Of a stretch of 64,000 nt of DNA, positions 1 to 7,637 are shown piece after piece (position 1 is the first letter of the stretch; each line of letters opens with the position of its first letter). This DNA is from Tessaracoccus sp. OS52 (GTDB lineage: Bacteria > Actinomycetota > Actinomycetes > Propionibacteriales > Propionibacteriaceae): assembly GCF_020687685.1 (NCBI RefSeq), contig NZ_JAJEWM010000001.1, forward strand, positions 744,001-808,000, in the 5' to 3' direction. The notes under the pieces were generated by a model. It made no database searches. It saw only the letters and a program-made list of their open reading frames with translations, and was not told the DNA's origin. Position numbers and translations under genes: made by a program.

Positions 1-620
1 TCGTGGCGTCGGTGTTGCTGGTGCTTCTGGGCGCGGCCGGTGGGGCGTTGGCTTGGTTCTCGATCGGCACAGCGGTGGAGGCCGTGGTGGCACGCGCCGC
101 GATTGAACGCGGGCAGGTGCTTGCGGCCGATGACTTTGTGGTTGTCCAGGTCAACCCCGACCCGCAGCTGCAGCTGCTCCCACCGGAGCGGATCCCGGAC
201 CTGCTGGGCAAGCGGGCTGCCCACGACGTCGCGGCTGGTGGACTGGTTCCAGGTTCGGTCGCCGTAGATGAGTTGCTGCCACCTGCGGGGGAGACAGTCA
301 TCGGTTTGTCCCTGGGGCCCGGGTTCCACCCTGGGTTGGAGTTGTTGGTTGGCGACGAGGTGCGGATCGTGCTGGTGGAGCCGAGCTATGCCTGCGCCGC
401 GGCACCTGTGAGTGATGGCGCGGCTGAGACCGCCGCCCCGGCCAGCGATTGCATCGGAGATGCTCTCACGGTGCCGGGTCGGGTGGTGTCGGTGTCGCAG
501 GATCCGGCGAGTTCGCAGTTGTTCCTTGGCGTTCAGGTGAAGCAGGAGGCGGCGGGGTTGGCTGCTTCCGCGGCGGCGTTGGGGAAGGCTGCGGTGGTGC
601 TGGAGAGCAGGGAGCGCTGA
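1..620 (+). CDS. SAF-domain (CpaB-like) Flp pilus assembly protein, 5' end cut by window
   Basis: A hydrophobic segment at the visible N-terminus (about residues 3-20) is followed by an SAF-like region (roughly 30-92, containing ARAAIERGQVLAADD and LVPGSVAVDE). The rest is a low-complexity Ala/Val-rich tail. SAF domains with one membrane anchor are typical of CpaB/RcpC-like proteins, which act in the envelope during Flp/Tad pilus assembly. A GTG at 3 is the first possible start visible, but CpaB proteins normally carry a few basic residues before the membrane segment, so the true start probably lies upstream of the window. It is the first visible gene of a tight + strand operon: the next gene begins 3 bases after its stop. 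The CpaB assignment rests on fold-like features plus the following CpaF/TadB/TadC genes. Confidence 0.7.
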   Translation, partial: VASVLLVLLGAAGGALAWFSIGTAVEAVVARAAIERGQVLAADDFVVVQVNPDPQLQLLPPERIPDLLGKRAAHDVAAGGLVPGSVAVDELLPPAGETVIGLSLGPGFHPGLELLVGDEVRIVLVEPSYACAAAPVSDGAAETAAPASDCIGDALTVPGRVVSVSQDPASSQLFLGVQVKQEAAGLAASAAALGKAAVVLESRER

Positions 621-623
621 ACT

Positions 624-1382
624 GTGGCCATCCTGGTGCTGGCGTCTGCCTCCGGGTCACCGGGGGTGACGACTACTGCGGTGGGGTTGGCACTGCAGTG
701 GGGACGGCAAGTGCTGCTGGTGGAGGCCGACCCGGTCGGGGGATCTGCGATCCTGGCCGGGCACTACCGGGGTGGGGTGGCCAACCCGGGCACGTTGGTG
801 GACTTGTGGGTGGCGCAGCGCCAGGGCCGGCTGCCGGAACTGTTGACCGAGTCGGTGCTCAGGATGGGGGAGTTGGTCGACTTCATCCCCGGCCCTGCCG
901 GCGCAGCGCAGGCAGCCTCCATAAGCGGTTTGTGGCCAGCGCTGGCATACGAACTCAGAGGCCTGCAGACACTCGGGGTGGATGTGATCATCGACTACGG
1001 CCGCATCGGCCATGCTTGTTCTGCGGTCCCGTTGTTGAAGGTGGCCGACCAGGTGCTGGTGGTGATGCGCGCCGACTTGGTGAGCGTCGCTGCGGTGGCG
1101 GCGATGACCGAGTTGCCAACGCAGGTACCGGCGGCGGCCGCGGTGATCGGCGCCGGACGGCCCAGCTGCTACAGCGCCGCTGCGATCGGGAATGCGCTGA
1201 AGCTGCCGGTGGAGGTGGAGCTGCCTTGGGAACCACGGGAGGCGACGGTCCTGAGCCACGGAACCCTGGAGGGCAAGGGAATGTTGGGGCGGCCTCGGCA
1301 GCTGCTGCGGCAGCAGTTTCGAACTGTGGCGCAGGGCCTGCAGTGGCGCGCGGAGCAGCGGCGGGAGGAACTCAATGTCTGA
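624..1382 (+). CDS. MinD/ParA-like ATPase (CpaE/TadZ-like)
   Basis: This 252-aa protein opens with a degenerate P-loop (ASGSPGVTTTAVGLAL) of the MinD/ParA type. The usual Lys of the deviant Walker motif is replaced, so ATP binding may be altered. A switch-like segment (LLVEADPVGG) follows. In Tad systems a CpaE/TadZ ATPase positions the pilus machine at the membrane, and its place directly before cpaF fits that role. The GTG start at 624 sits 3 bases after the preceding stop. The last 8 bases overlap the start of the CpaF gene, so translation is probably coupled. Confidence 0.75.
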   Translation: MAILVLASASGSPGVTTTAVGLALQWGRQVLLVEADPVGGSAILAGHYRGGVANPGTLVDLWVAQRQGRLPELLTESVLRMGELVDFIPGPAGAAQAASISGLWPALAYELRGLQTLGVDVIIDYGRIGHACSAVPLLKVADQVLVVMRADLVSVAAVAAMTELPTQVPAAAAVIGAGRPSCYSAAAIGNALKLPVEVELPWEPREATVLSHGTLEGKGMLGRPRQLLRQQFRTVAQGLQWRAEQRREELNV

Positions 1383-2880
1383 CCAGACGATGGATGCTGC
1401 CGACTTGGCCGCGCTACCCCTGTTCCGCACCGAACTGCCCGGCCGGCGCAGAGGCACATTCTCTATGAACCCAGAGCCCGCCCCGCCCGTGGCCGCGCAG
1501 CCACCGCCCGCACCCACGGGTCGGCAGGAGTTGCGTCCTCGGGTGTCTCGGACCGTCACCGGACCGGTGGACTGGGGGCTGGTGGACTCGTTGCGGGAGC
1601 AGGTCTCCGACGAACTCGCCCAGCGTGATCTCACCGGTGATGTGGATCGGGAAGCGGTCGGGCGGGAGGTCATCTCGGAGGTGCTCTCCAGGGAGTCCCG
1701 GGCGGCCACCAGCAACGGTCAGGAAACGTGGACGCTGCAGCAGCAGACCCGGCTGGCCGCAGCCTTGTTCGATTCGGTGTTCGGGCTCGGCCGATTGCAG
1801 CCCTACCTGGATGACGATGGGTTGGAGAACATCATCATCTCCGGCCACGACAACGTCCTGCTCGAGCGCGCCGACGGCAGCCTCGTCCCCGGTGACCCGG
1901 TCGCGGACTCCGACGAGGACCTGATCCGCTACCTCCAGTTTGTCGCCTCCCACCAGCCCCGGCCGCGGCAGTTCAGCGAGACCGACTCCAAACTCCACCT
2001 CGCCCTGCCTGGCCGGGCCAGGCTGTTCGCCGCCGCCTGGGTGACATCCCGCCCGACTGTCATCATCCGCCGCAACCGGCTCGCCCACGCAGGCCTTTCC
2101 GACCTGGTCGCCCTTGGGTCGATGTCGCCGGTCGCGGCGAGTTTCCTTTCGGCGGCGGTGAAGGGGCGGATGTCTTTGGTGGTCTCGGGTGACCAGGGCA
2201 CGGGCAAGACCACGATGTTGCGGGCGCTGGCGCACGAGCTGCCGGCGCATGTCCAGATCGGGACGATCGAAACCGAGTTCGAGCTGTTCCTGAAGGACAC
2301 CGGCCGCCACCAGGTGGTGCACGAGTGGCAGGCCAACCCCGGGTCCGGGGAGATCGGACCGACCGGCCGCAAGGCGGGGGAGTACACGGTCCGTGACGCC
2401 TTGGAGGACTCACTGCGGGCGAACCTAGCCTACACCATCGTCGGGGAGGTCCGCGGCGACGAGGTGGTGACGATGTTCAAGTGCATGCAATCGGGCAGCG
2501 GGTCGATGTCGACCACCCACGCCCGCTCCGCTGAGGGGGCGATCCGCAAACTCGTCACCTGCGCCACCCAAGCCGGAGCGAACATAACCCGCGAGTACGC
2601 ACTCAACGTCATCGCCGAGGACATCGACATCATCATCCAACTCCAAGTCGACACCATCCCCATGCCTGAGGGGACGTGGCGCAAACACCGCTGGGTATCA
2701 GAGATCATCGCCGTCGAACCGGGCGAACAGGCAAAGGGCTACGCCGCCACCACTGTCTTCAGCACCCCGCCCGGGCAACGCCATGCGGTGGCGCACCAGC
2801 TGCCCGCCCGGCTGCAGGACCTCACCCGCTGGGGATTCGACCTCGACGCGTTCAACGCGGAACGGGGCGCAGTCGCATGA
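1375..2880 (+). CDS. cpaF: CpaF/TadA-family secretion ATPase
   Basis: This 501-aa type II/IV secretion ATPase powers assembly of Flp/Tad pili at the cytoplasmic face of the membrane. A Pro-rich, probably disordered N-terminus (about 1-60) leads into an N-terminal domain. The RecA-like ATPase domain has Walker A GDQGTGKTTM, a Walker-B-like segment (YTIVGEVRGDEV) and the His-box region (MSTTHARSAEGAIRKL). Length is in the usual range for CpaF with an N-terminal extension. The ATG at 1375 overlaps the stop of the MinD-like gene, and the 3' end overlaps the tadB start (ATGA). Confidence 0.92.
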   Translation: MSDQTMDAADLAALPLFRTELPGRRRGTFSMNPEPAPPVAAQPPPAPTGRQELRPRVSRTVTGPVDWGLVDSLREQVSDELAQRDLTGDVDREAVGREVISEVLSRESRAATSNGQETWTLQQQTRLAAALFDSVFGLGRLQPYLDDDGLENIIISGHDNVLLERADGSLVPGDPVADSDEDLIRYLQFVASHQPRPRQFSETDSKLHLALPGRARLFAAAWVTSRPTVIIRRNRLAHAGLSDLVALGSMSPVAASFLSAAVKGRMSLVVSGDQGTGKTTMLRALAHELPAHVQIGTIETEFELFLKDTGRHQVVHEWQANPGSGEIGPTGRKAGEYTVRDALEDSLRANLAYTIVGEVRGDEVVTMFKCMQSGSGSMSTTHARSAEGAIRKLVTCATQAGANITREYALNVIAEDIDIIIQLQVDTIPMPEGTWRKHRWVSEIIAVEPGEQAKGYAATTVFSTPPGQRHAVAHQLPARLQDLTRWGFDLDAFNAERGAVA

Positions 2881-3713
2881 CCCTCGTGGCAACCATCTCG
2901 GGCGCCCTCGTCGCCGCGGGCGTCGTCGCTGCGATGTGGGCGTTCCAACCCGCGCCCGAACCCCGGCCTAGGATCCGGCGGCCGCGGTTCAGTGCCGATT
3001 CCCGGACCATGATCGTGCTGGGGGTCGGCGGGGGAGTGGTGATCGCGCTGGTCACGGGGTGGCTGGTCGCGGTCGTGATCCTGCCGGCTGTTCTCGTGTT
3101 GGTGCGGCGGGTGGTCACGCGTCGGGCACGGCCGCGTACCGCACGGCTGGATGCGCTGGCGGAGTTCGCCCGCGGTATCGCCGGGGTGCTTGAGGCAGGT
3201 CGCGGTATCGAGCAGGCCATCCTGCAGGCCGCGCTGTCCGCGCCGCAGGCGATCGAGCCAGAGGTCGCGAAACTCGCGGCCAGGATTCGGGCGAATTGGG
3301 AGATCGAGCGGGCGCTGTGCGCGTTCGCCGACGACTTCGACGACGCCACGGCGGACCTGTTCGTGGCGACCCTGCTGCTCGCCTCCGAGCGCCGCGGCCC
3401 GGGTCTGGCCGCGGTGATGCAGGACATCGCCGCATCGGTCGACCAGGAGGTCAGGGCCCGCCGGGAGGTCGAGACCGAGCAGCAGAAACCCCGCACCGCC
3501 GCCGGCATGATCACCCTCATCACCACCACCCTGCTCCTTGGCCTGGTGGTGACCGGCGACTACATCGCCCCCTACAGCACACCATTCGGGCAGCTACTGC
3601 TCACCACGTATCTGGCGGCCTATCTCGCGGTCCTGGGATGGATGGCCCACATGACCAAGGAACAACCCATCCCACGCTTCCTCGGCACCACCACCCAACC
3701 GCGGGGGCAGTGA
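2877..3713 (+). CDS. tadB: TadB-like pilus inner-membrane platform protein
   Basis: This 278-aa polytopic protein has hydrophobic segments at the N-terminus (about 5-23), around 45-78 and twice at the C-terminus. Between them lies a T2SSF/GspF-type cytoplasmic helical domain (LDALAEFARGIAGVLEAGRG to ASVDQEVRARREVETEQ). TadB with TadC forms the membrane platform that the CpaF ATPase drives. The start at 2877 is chosen because ATGA overlaps the cpaF stop. Reading frames open further upstream but only in a cpaF shadow. It is followed by tadC with another stop-start overlap. Confidence 0.85.
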   Translation: MTLVATISGALVAAGVVAAMWAFQPAPEPRPRIRRPRFSADSRTMIVLGVGGGVVIALVTGWLVAVVILPAVLVLVRRVVTRRARPRTARLDALAEFARGIAGVLEAGRGIEQAILQAALSAPQAIEPEVAKLAARIRANWEIERALCAFADDFDDATADLFVATLLLASERRGPGLAAVMQDIAASVDQEVRARREVETEQQKPRTAAGMITLITTTLLLGLVVTGDYIAPYSTPFGQLLLTTYLAAYLAVLGWMAHMTKEQPIPRFLGTTTQPRGQ

Positions 3714-4612
3714 TGATCACCGGACTCCAACTCGCCATCGCCTCCGGCGCCCTGTTCGCCGCCGGCATCACGCTCGCACTGATGCGCCTGGTCCCGGCAC
3801 CGACCCACCTCGGCGACGCCCTGAACCGCCTAAGCCCCATCACCGTCGACACCGCCACCCCAAACACCGACGACGGCGGACCCGACATCGAAACCCGCAT
3901 CGGAGCCTGGGCCTTGAAGCACCTCCCCGCCATCACCTGGGGCGCACCCGCAGAGGCCGACTTGGCGATCCTCCAACGCAGCCGCGCCTCCCTCCACGGA
4001 GCCAGGATCATCACCGGCGCCATCGGGCTCGTCATCGGCCCGCTCATCACAGTCCTGGCCGCCCTTGCCAGCTTCCAACTACCGTTCGCGGTTCCGGTTC
4101 TGGGATCCCTCGCCCTTGCCGCCGTGATGTGGACGCTTCCAGGCTCGGAAGTCAAGGACAAGGCCCGGGAGGCACGAGCAGAGTTCTCCCACGCGCTCGG
4201 CGCCTTCGTGGAGATGGTCGCCCTGGAGCGCCTGTCGGGATCCGGGGTCCCGCAAGCCCTGCAGCGGGCAGCCGACGTCGGCGACTCCTGGGCATTCAAA
4301 CGGATCTCTACCACCCTCAAACGGACCCAGTACACCGGCCGCAACCCCTGGGACGCCCTGGCCGACCTCGGCAAGGAACTGAACCTCACCGATCTGGTCG
4401 ACCTCGCAGACATCATGCGTCTGGCGGGTGCCGGCACCCAGGTTTACAACTCGCTCCGCGCCCGCGGCGCCAGCATGCGCAACGCCCTCCTCAACAGCCA
4501 CATCGCCCGAGCGAACCAAGCTGGCGAACGCATCGCCATCCCCGTCGGCCTCCTCGTCCTCGTGTTGGCCGTCACCCTCATCACCCCCGCATTCCTGCGG
4601 ATGATGCTCTAG
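3713..4612 (+). CDS. tadC: TadC-like pilus inner-membrane platform protein
   Basis: This 299-aa protein has an N-terminal membrane segment (about 4-22), two adjacent segments near 110-150, a T2SSF-type cytoplasmic domain (EFSHALGAFVEMVALERLSG onward) and a C-terminal membrane helix (PVGLLVLVLAVTLITPAFL). It partners TadB in the pilus platform. The ATG at 3713 shares its A with the TGA of tadB. The protein ends 21 bases before the small pilin gene. Confidence 0.85.
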   Translation: MITGLQLAIASGALFAAGITLALMRLVPAPTHLGDALNRLSPITVDTATPNTDDGGPDIETRIGAWALKHLPAITWGAPAEADLAILQRSRASLHGARIITGAIGLVIGPLITVLAALASFQLPFAVPVLGSLALAAVMWTLPGSEVKDKAREARAEFSHALGAFVEMVALERLSGSGVPQALQRAADVGDSWAFKRISTTLKRTQYTGRNPWDALADLGKELNLTDLVDLADIMRLAGAGTQVYNSLRARGASMRNALLNSHIARANQAGERIAIPVGLLVLVLAVTLITPAFLRMML

Positions 4613-4633
4613 CAGCGAAAGGCAGACACCGCC

Positions 4634-4816
4634 ATGTCCATCCTCAACCTCATCATCGGCACCCTCACCACCGCCCTTACCCCCGCCGGGAGGGGAGATG
4701 AGCGCGGGCTGTCCCAGTCCACCGAGAACGCCATCCTGCTCGCCGGCGCAGTCCTCATCGCCAGCCTCATCGTCGCAGCCATCACCGGATATGTTCAGGC
4801 CAATCTCCCCGGCTGA
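4634..4816 (+). CDS. Flp-type prepilin-like small protein
   Basis: A 60-aa protein with a short charged leader (PAGRGDERG) before a single hydrophobic helix that begins LSQSTENAILLAGAVLIA. The arrangement basic/Gly leader, Glu near position 5 of the mature helix and long hydrophobic stretch resembles Flp pilins cleaved by a TadV-type peptidase after Gly. It is likely the pilus subunit or a minor pilin. It sits between tadC and a TadE-like gene, as expected. No prepilin peptidase gene is seen in the window. Confidence 0.7.
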   Translation: MSILNLIIGTLTTALTPAGRGDERGLSQSTENAILLAGAVLIASLIVAAITGYVQANLPG

Positions 4817-4826
4817 CGAAAGGGGC

Positions 4827-5174
4827 ATGAGCAGCAGCGTCCAACTGACGCTCCTGTTCCCCTTGGTCTTCGCAGCGTTCCTGGCCACGCTGCAATGGGC
4901 CATGATCACGTGGGCCGACGCCACCGCACTCGCAGCCGCCCAAGACGGCGCCCGGCTCGCCGCAGCACGCCACTCCACCGCCGCAGCAGGCCAAGCAGCC
5001 GCCGCAGCAGCCGCCAACAACGGATCACTCACCGCCGTCACCACCACCATCAACCGAGGCCCCACACAGACAGCAGCCACCGTCACCGGCACAGCGCTCA
5101 GCATCATCCCCGGCTACACACCCACCATCACCAAGTCCGCCCAAGCACCCACCGAACGCCTCACCCAATCCTGA
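4827..5174 (+). CDS. TadE-like pseudopilin
   Basis: This 115-aa protein has an N-terminal hydrophobic helix beginning VQLTLLFPLVFAAFLATLQW. It continues into an Ala-rich helical segment (ATALAAAQDGARLAAARH), the classic TadE/TadG arrangement. TadE-like proteins are processed like prepilins and act in pilus assembly. The ATG at 4827 is chosen because GAAAGGGG lies just upstream. The longer open frame from 4698 would only add out-of-family sequence overlapping the pilin gene. Confidence 0.7.
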   Translation: MSSSVQLTLLFPLVFAAFLATLQWAMITWADATALAAAQDGARLAAARHSTAAAGQAAAAAAANNGSLTAVTTTINRGPTQTAATVTGTALSIIPGYTPTITKSAQAPTERLTQS

Positions 5175-5191
5175 AACCACCCAGGAGCGCC

Positions 5192-5821
5192 ATGAAACCC
5201 ACCACCACAACACTCATCACCCTCGCACTGGCGCTCGGTGGACTCACAGCCTGCACCAACGACAACCCCGCACCAACACCGACAGCCACGGAGGCCACCA
5301 CGGCGATCCCGTCGTCGGCGTCCCCGAGCCCCCCTGAGCCAACCCCGTCCGAGTCGCAAACGCCCACGCCCACCACGTCAGCCCCGTCGCCCTCCCTCGA
5401 CGAGGCACAGACCGCCGCCAGGGACGTCGTCCAGGAGTTCTATCAACTCCAGAATGAGTTCCTTATGGACAGCACGCTAAAGGACCTGACAGCGATCTCG
5501 AGCATTACGACGGGTGACGCGCAACTGCTGACCATCGCATCGGTTGAGAAGTACCGCGAACTCAACGCGGAGATGACGGCACCGGTTGAATCGACGATCT
5601 TGACGATCGGACACGCAGTTCAGGACGAAGGAGGCGAGACCGTTCAGGTCGAAGTCTGCACCGATGCCACCGGAACCGACATCGTGAGCAAAGACACCGG
5701 AGAATCCGTCCTCTCGGAGGACCGCACGCCTGTGAACCTGCTGCACCTGAATGTCATCAACGAGAACCAGTCATGGCTTATCAGCACCATCGCGTCTACG
5801 CCCATCGAGGCATGCCCGTGA
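5192..5821 (+). CDS. Secreted lipoprotein, hypothetical
   Basis: This 209-aa protein has a lipoprotein signal peptide (lipobox LTAC, Cys about residue 21), a Thr/Pro/Ser-rich linker (about 25-75) and a C-terminal alpha/beta domain (EAQTAARDVVQEFYQLQNEF onward). That arrangement resembles small exported proteins with an NTF2-like fold, but I do not recognise the family. A CAGGAG site precedes the ATG. It is embedded in the Tad operon, and its stop overlaps the next gene's GTG start, so it probably helps the pilus at the cell surface. Function unknown. Confidence 0.7.
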   Translation: MKPTTTTLITLALALGGLTACTNDNPAPTPTATEATTAIPSSASPSPPEPTPSESQTPTPTTSAPSPSLDEAQTAARDVVQEFYQLQNEFLMDSTLKDLTAISSITTGDAQLLTIASVEKYRELNAEMTAPVESTILTIGHAVQDEGGETVQVEVCTDATGTDIVSKDTGESVLSEDRTPVNLLHLNVINENQSWLISTIASTPIEACP

Positions 5822-6729
5822 ACATTCGGCTGAGGCTCCTTCTCATGGCGTGCATGGCGCTATGTCTGTCGGGCACGGTGCTTTCAACCCCGGCGTACGC
5901 ATGCGAGGGTGGCGTTCTCGTTCGGTACACCGACCTAGCTGGGGAAGTCATTCAAACACTCCGATGCCCGGAAAACCCAAGCGGAGGAGACCGCCCTTCT
6001 GCGGGTGACCGGAGTGAATCTCGTACCTGTAACTCCCAGACAGGCGCCGTCATCCCATGCAGCTCGCAGCTCGGCTCGTGGAACGGTGAACGCGGCTGCT
6101 ACAGCAGGGTCTCTCCCAACCAGAACGCCATCCCGGTGGATCCGGCACTGGCCGAGGAGTGGGTCTTGATGCAGTGCACGCGCCAGAGTGGTTTGGAAAC
6201 GTACTACTTGGCGGAGCGCGACGAACCGCCACCGCCAGACCCCGGGGTGCTGGCCCAGGCAGCGATCTCCCGTATGAACCTCTCAGCTATTAGGATCGGT
6301 TCGTTCCCGCACACGGTGGATCGGTCTCCAATGTCGTTGGGTGTGGTCGGCCGGAATGTGTGGATGTGGGTGGATGGGCCGTCTGCCTCGACGTTCGGTC
6401 CGATTACCCGGTCTGTGACTGAGCGAGGCTTCACCGTCACTGCAACCGCCAGCGTCGTTGAGGTGGTGTGGGATATGGGTAACGGTGACAGCGTGAACTG
6501 CGGCGGCGGCACCCCGTACCCAGCGAGCACAGAAGACGACCCGGCTTCGCCGGACTGCGGTTACCTCTACTCCAGTGACGGGCACTACACCCTCTCGGCC
6601 ACCGCATACTGGGAGATCAACTGGGTCGGCATCGGCCAGTCCGGAACGATCCCTATGCAGCTCACCGCCTCGGAGCAGCTCTCCATCGCCGAAATCCAAG
6701 TGGTCAACATCCCAGTGAGGCAACGATGA
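5818..6729 (+). CDS. Exported protein of the Tad operon, unknown function
   Basis: This roughly 303-aa exported protein has a Sec signal peptide ending STPAYA before Cys-Glu-Gly. The mature part is Cys-containing and has a Gly/Pro-rich middle. It carries segments such as YTLSATAYWEINWVG and WDMGNGDSVNCGGG that look like a beta-sandwich (PKD-like) exodomain. The GTG at 5818 overlaps the preceding stop (GTGA) and has GAGG seven bases upstream; an ATG at 5812 has that site only 1 base away, so it is less likely. The 3' end overlaps the next ATG. Similar PKD-like secreted proteins accompany actinobacterial Tad-like clusters, but no precise role can be assigned. Confidence 0.65.
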   Translation: MNIRLRLLLMACMALCLSGTVLSTPAYACEGGVLVRYTDLAGEVIQTLRCPENPSGGDRPSAGDRSESRTCNSQTGAVIPCSSQLGSWNGERGCYSRVSPNQNAIPVDPALAEEWVLMQCTRQSGLETYYLAERDEPPPPDPGVLAQAAISRMNLSAIRIGSFPHTVDRSPMSLGVVGRNVWMWVDGPSASTFGPITRSVTERGFTVTATASVVEVVWDMGNGDSVNCGGGTPYPASTEDDPASPDCGYLYSSDGHYTLSATAYWEINWVGIGQSGTIPMQLTASEQLSIAEIQVVNIPVRQR

Positions 6730-7172
6730 CTGGGACCAGGGCGGCGGTGCGACGGGATCGTTGTGAGCGGGGCAGCATGGTGGGGGTTGAGGCAGCGATC
6801 CTGTTGCCCGTGCTGTTCCTTATTGTTGGGTTGGTGATCGTGCTTGGACGCGACGCGTTGGCTGAACAGGCTGTGGGTTCCGCAGCGGCCAGCGCCGCCC
6901 GCGCCGCCTCCATCGAACGCAGCACCGCAGAGGCCACGGCGGCTGCGACGTCAACGGTCACGACGGCGCTACGTGAGTCGAGCATCAGCTGTTCCAGCCG
7001 GACGGTTTCGGTGGACGCAGCGGCCGTCAACTCTGCGCCGGGGACACCGGCGGCGGTGTCGGTGACTGTCCAGTGCCTCGTCCAGCACGATGTCACGCTG
7101 CCGGGGTTCCCGAACACCAGCTCGGTGACGGCCACCCGCTCTTCCCCTGTCGACACCTACCGGAGCAACTGA
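6726..7172 (+). CDS. TadE-like pseudopilin
   Basis: This 148-aa protein has a basic N-terminus, then the TadE-type motif GSMVGVEAAILLPVLFLIVGLVI. It continues as an Ala-rich helix (AVGSAAASAARAASIERS) and a Ser/Thr-rich periplasm-facing domain with two Cys. Glu at position 5 of the hydrophobic segment matches processed prepilin-like proteins. The ATG overlaps the previous stop (ATGA). This is the second of three TadE/TadG-like proteins in the operon. Confidence 0.75.
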   Translation: MTGTRAAVRRDRCERGSMVGVEAAILLPVLFLIVGLVIVLGRDALAEQAVGSAAASAARAASIERSTAEATAAATSTVTTALRESSISCSSRTVSVDAAAVNSAPGTPAAVSVTVQCLVQHDVTLPGFPNTSSVTATRSSPVDTYRSN

Positions 7173-7224
7173 TGGCATGTCGGCACTGCAAGGTCGGGAC
7201 TTGCCGAAGGCGGGAGGGGGAGCC

Positions 7225-7635
7225 ATGACACGTTCCGAGGGTGATCGTGGCGCGATCAGCGTGTGGGTGAGCGTGGCGATGGTTGGGTTCGTCGTGTGCG
7301 TCGGGTTGGGGGTCGACTTCGCCGGCCATGCCGCCGCGGAGCAACACGTCCGTGCCGTCGCGGCGGAGGCGGCGCGTGCCGGGGGGCAGTTTCTCGAAAC
7401 CCGCCCCGGCACAAGGCCCCGACCGGATGTGTATGCAGCCACCCGCGCCGCGACTGCATATGTTGCCGCCTCCGACTTCACCGGATCGGCCACCGTTGAC
7501 GCGGGTGTCATCCGGGTCAGCGTCAGCGGCAGCTACCGCACCCAGTTCCTGGGCATCATCGGGGTCGACTCGCTGCCGCTGCGCGGCGACGGCGCCGCCG
7601 CGGTGACGCCCGTGATCGACGGGGAGGAGAGCTGA
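7225..7635 (+). CDS. TadG/TadE-like pilus-associated protein
   Basis: This 136-aa protein has an N-terminal RGAISVWVSVAMVGFVVCVGL segment, typical of TadG-like helicase/secretion-neighbourhood proteins. An Ala-rich helix (HVRAVAAEAARAGGQ) and a short beta-rich domain follow. The start at 7225 is chosen for the strong GGGAGGGGG just upstream. A GTG/ATG-type start at 7177 in frame lacks such a site. The stop lies 2 bases before the LysM-BTAD gene. Confidence 0.7.
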   Translation: MTRSEGDRGAISVWVSVAMVGFVVCVGLGVDFAGHAAAEQHVRAVAAEAARAGGQFLETRPGTRPRPDVYAATRAATAYVAASDFTGSATVDAGVIRVSVSGSYRTQFLGIIGVDSLPLRGDGAAAVTPVIDGEES

Positions 7636-7637
7636 CC

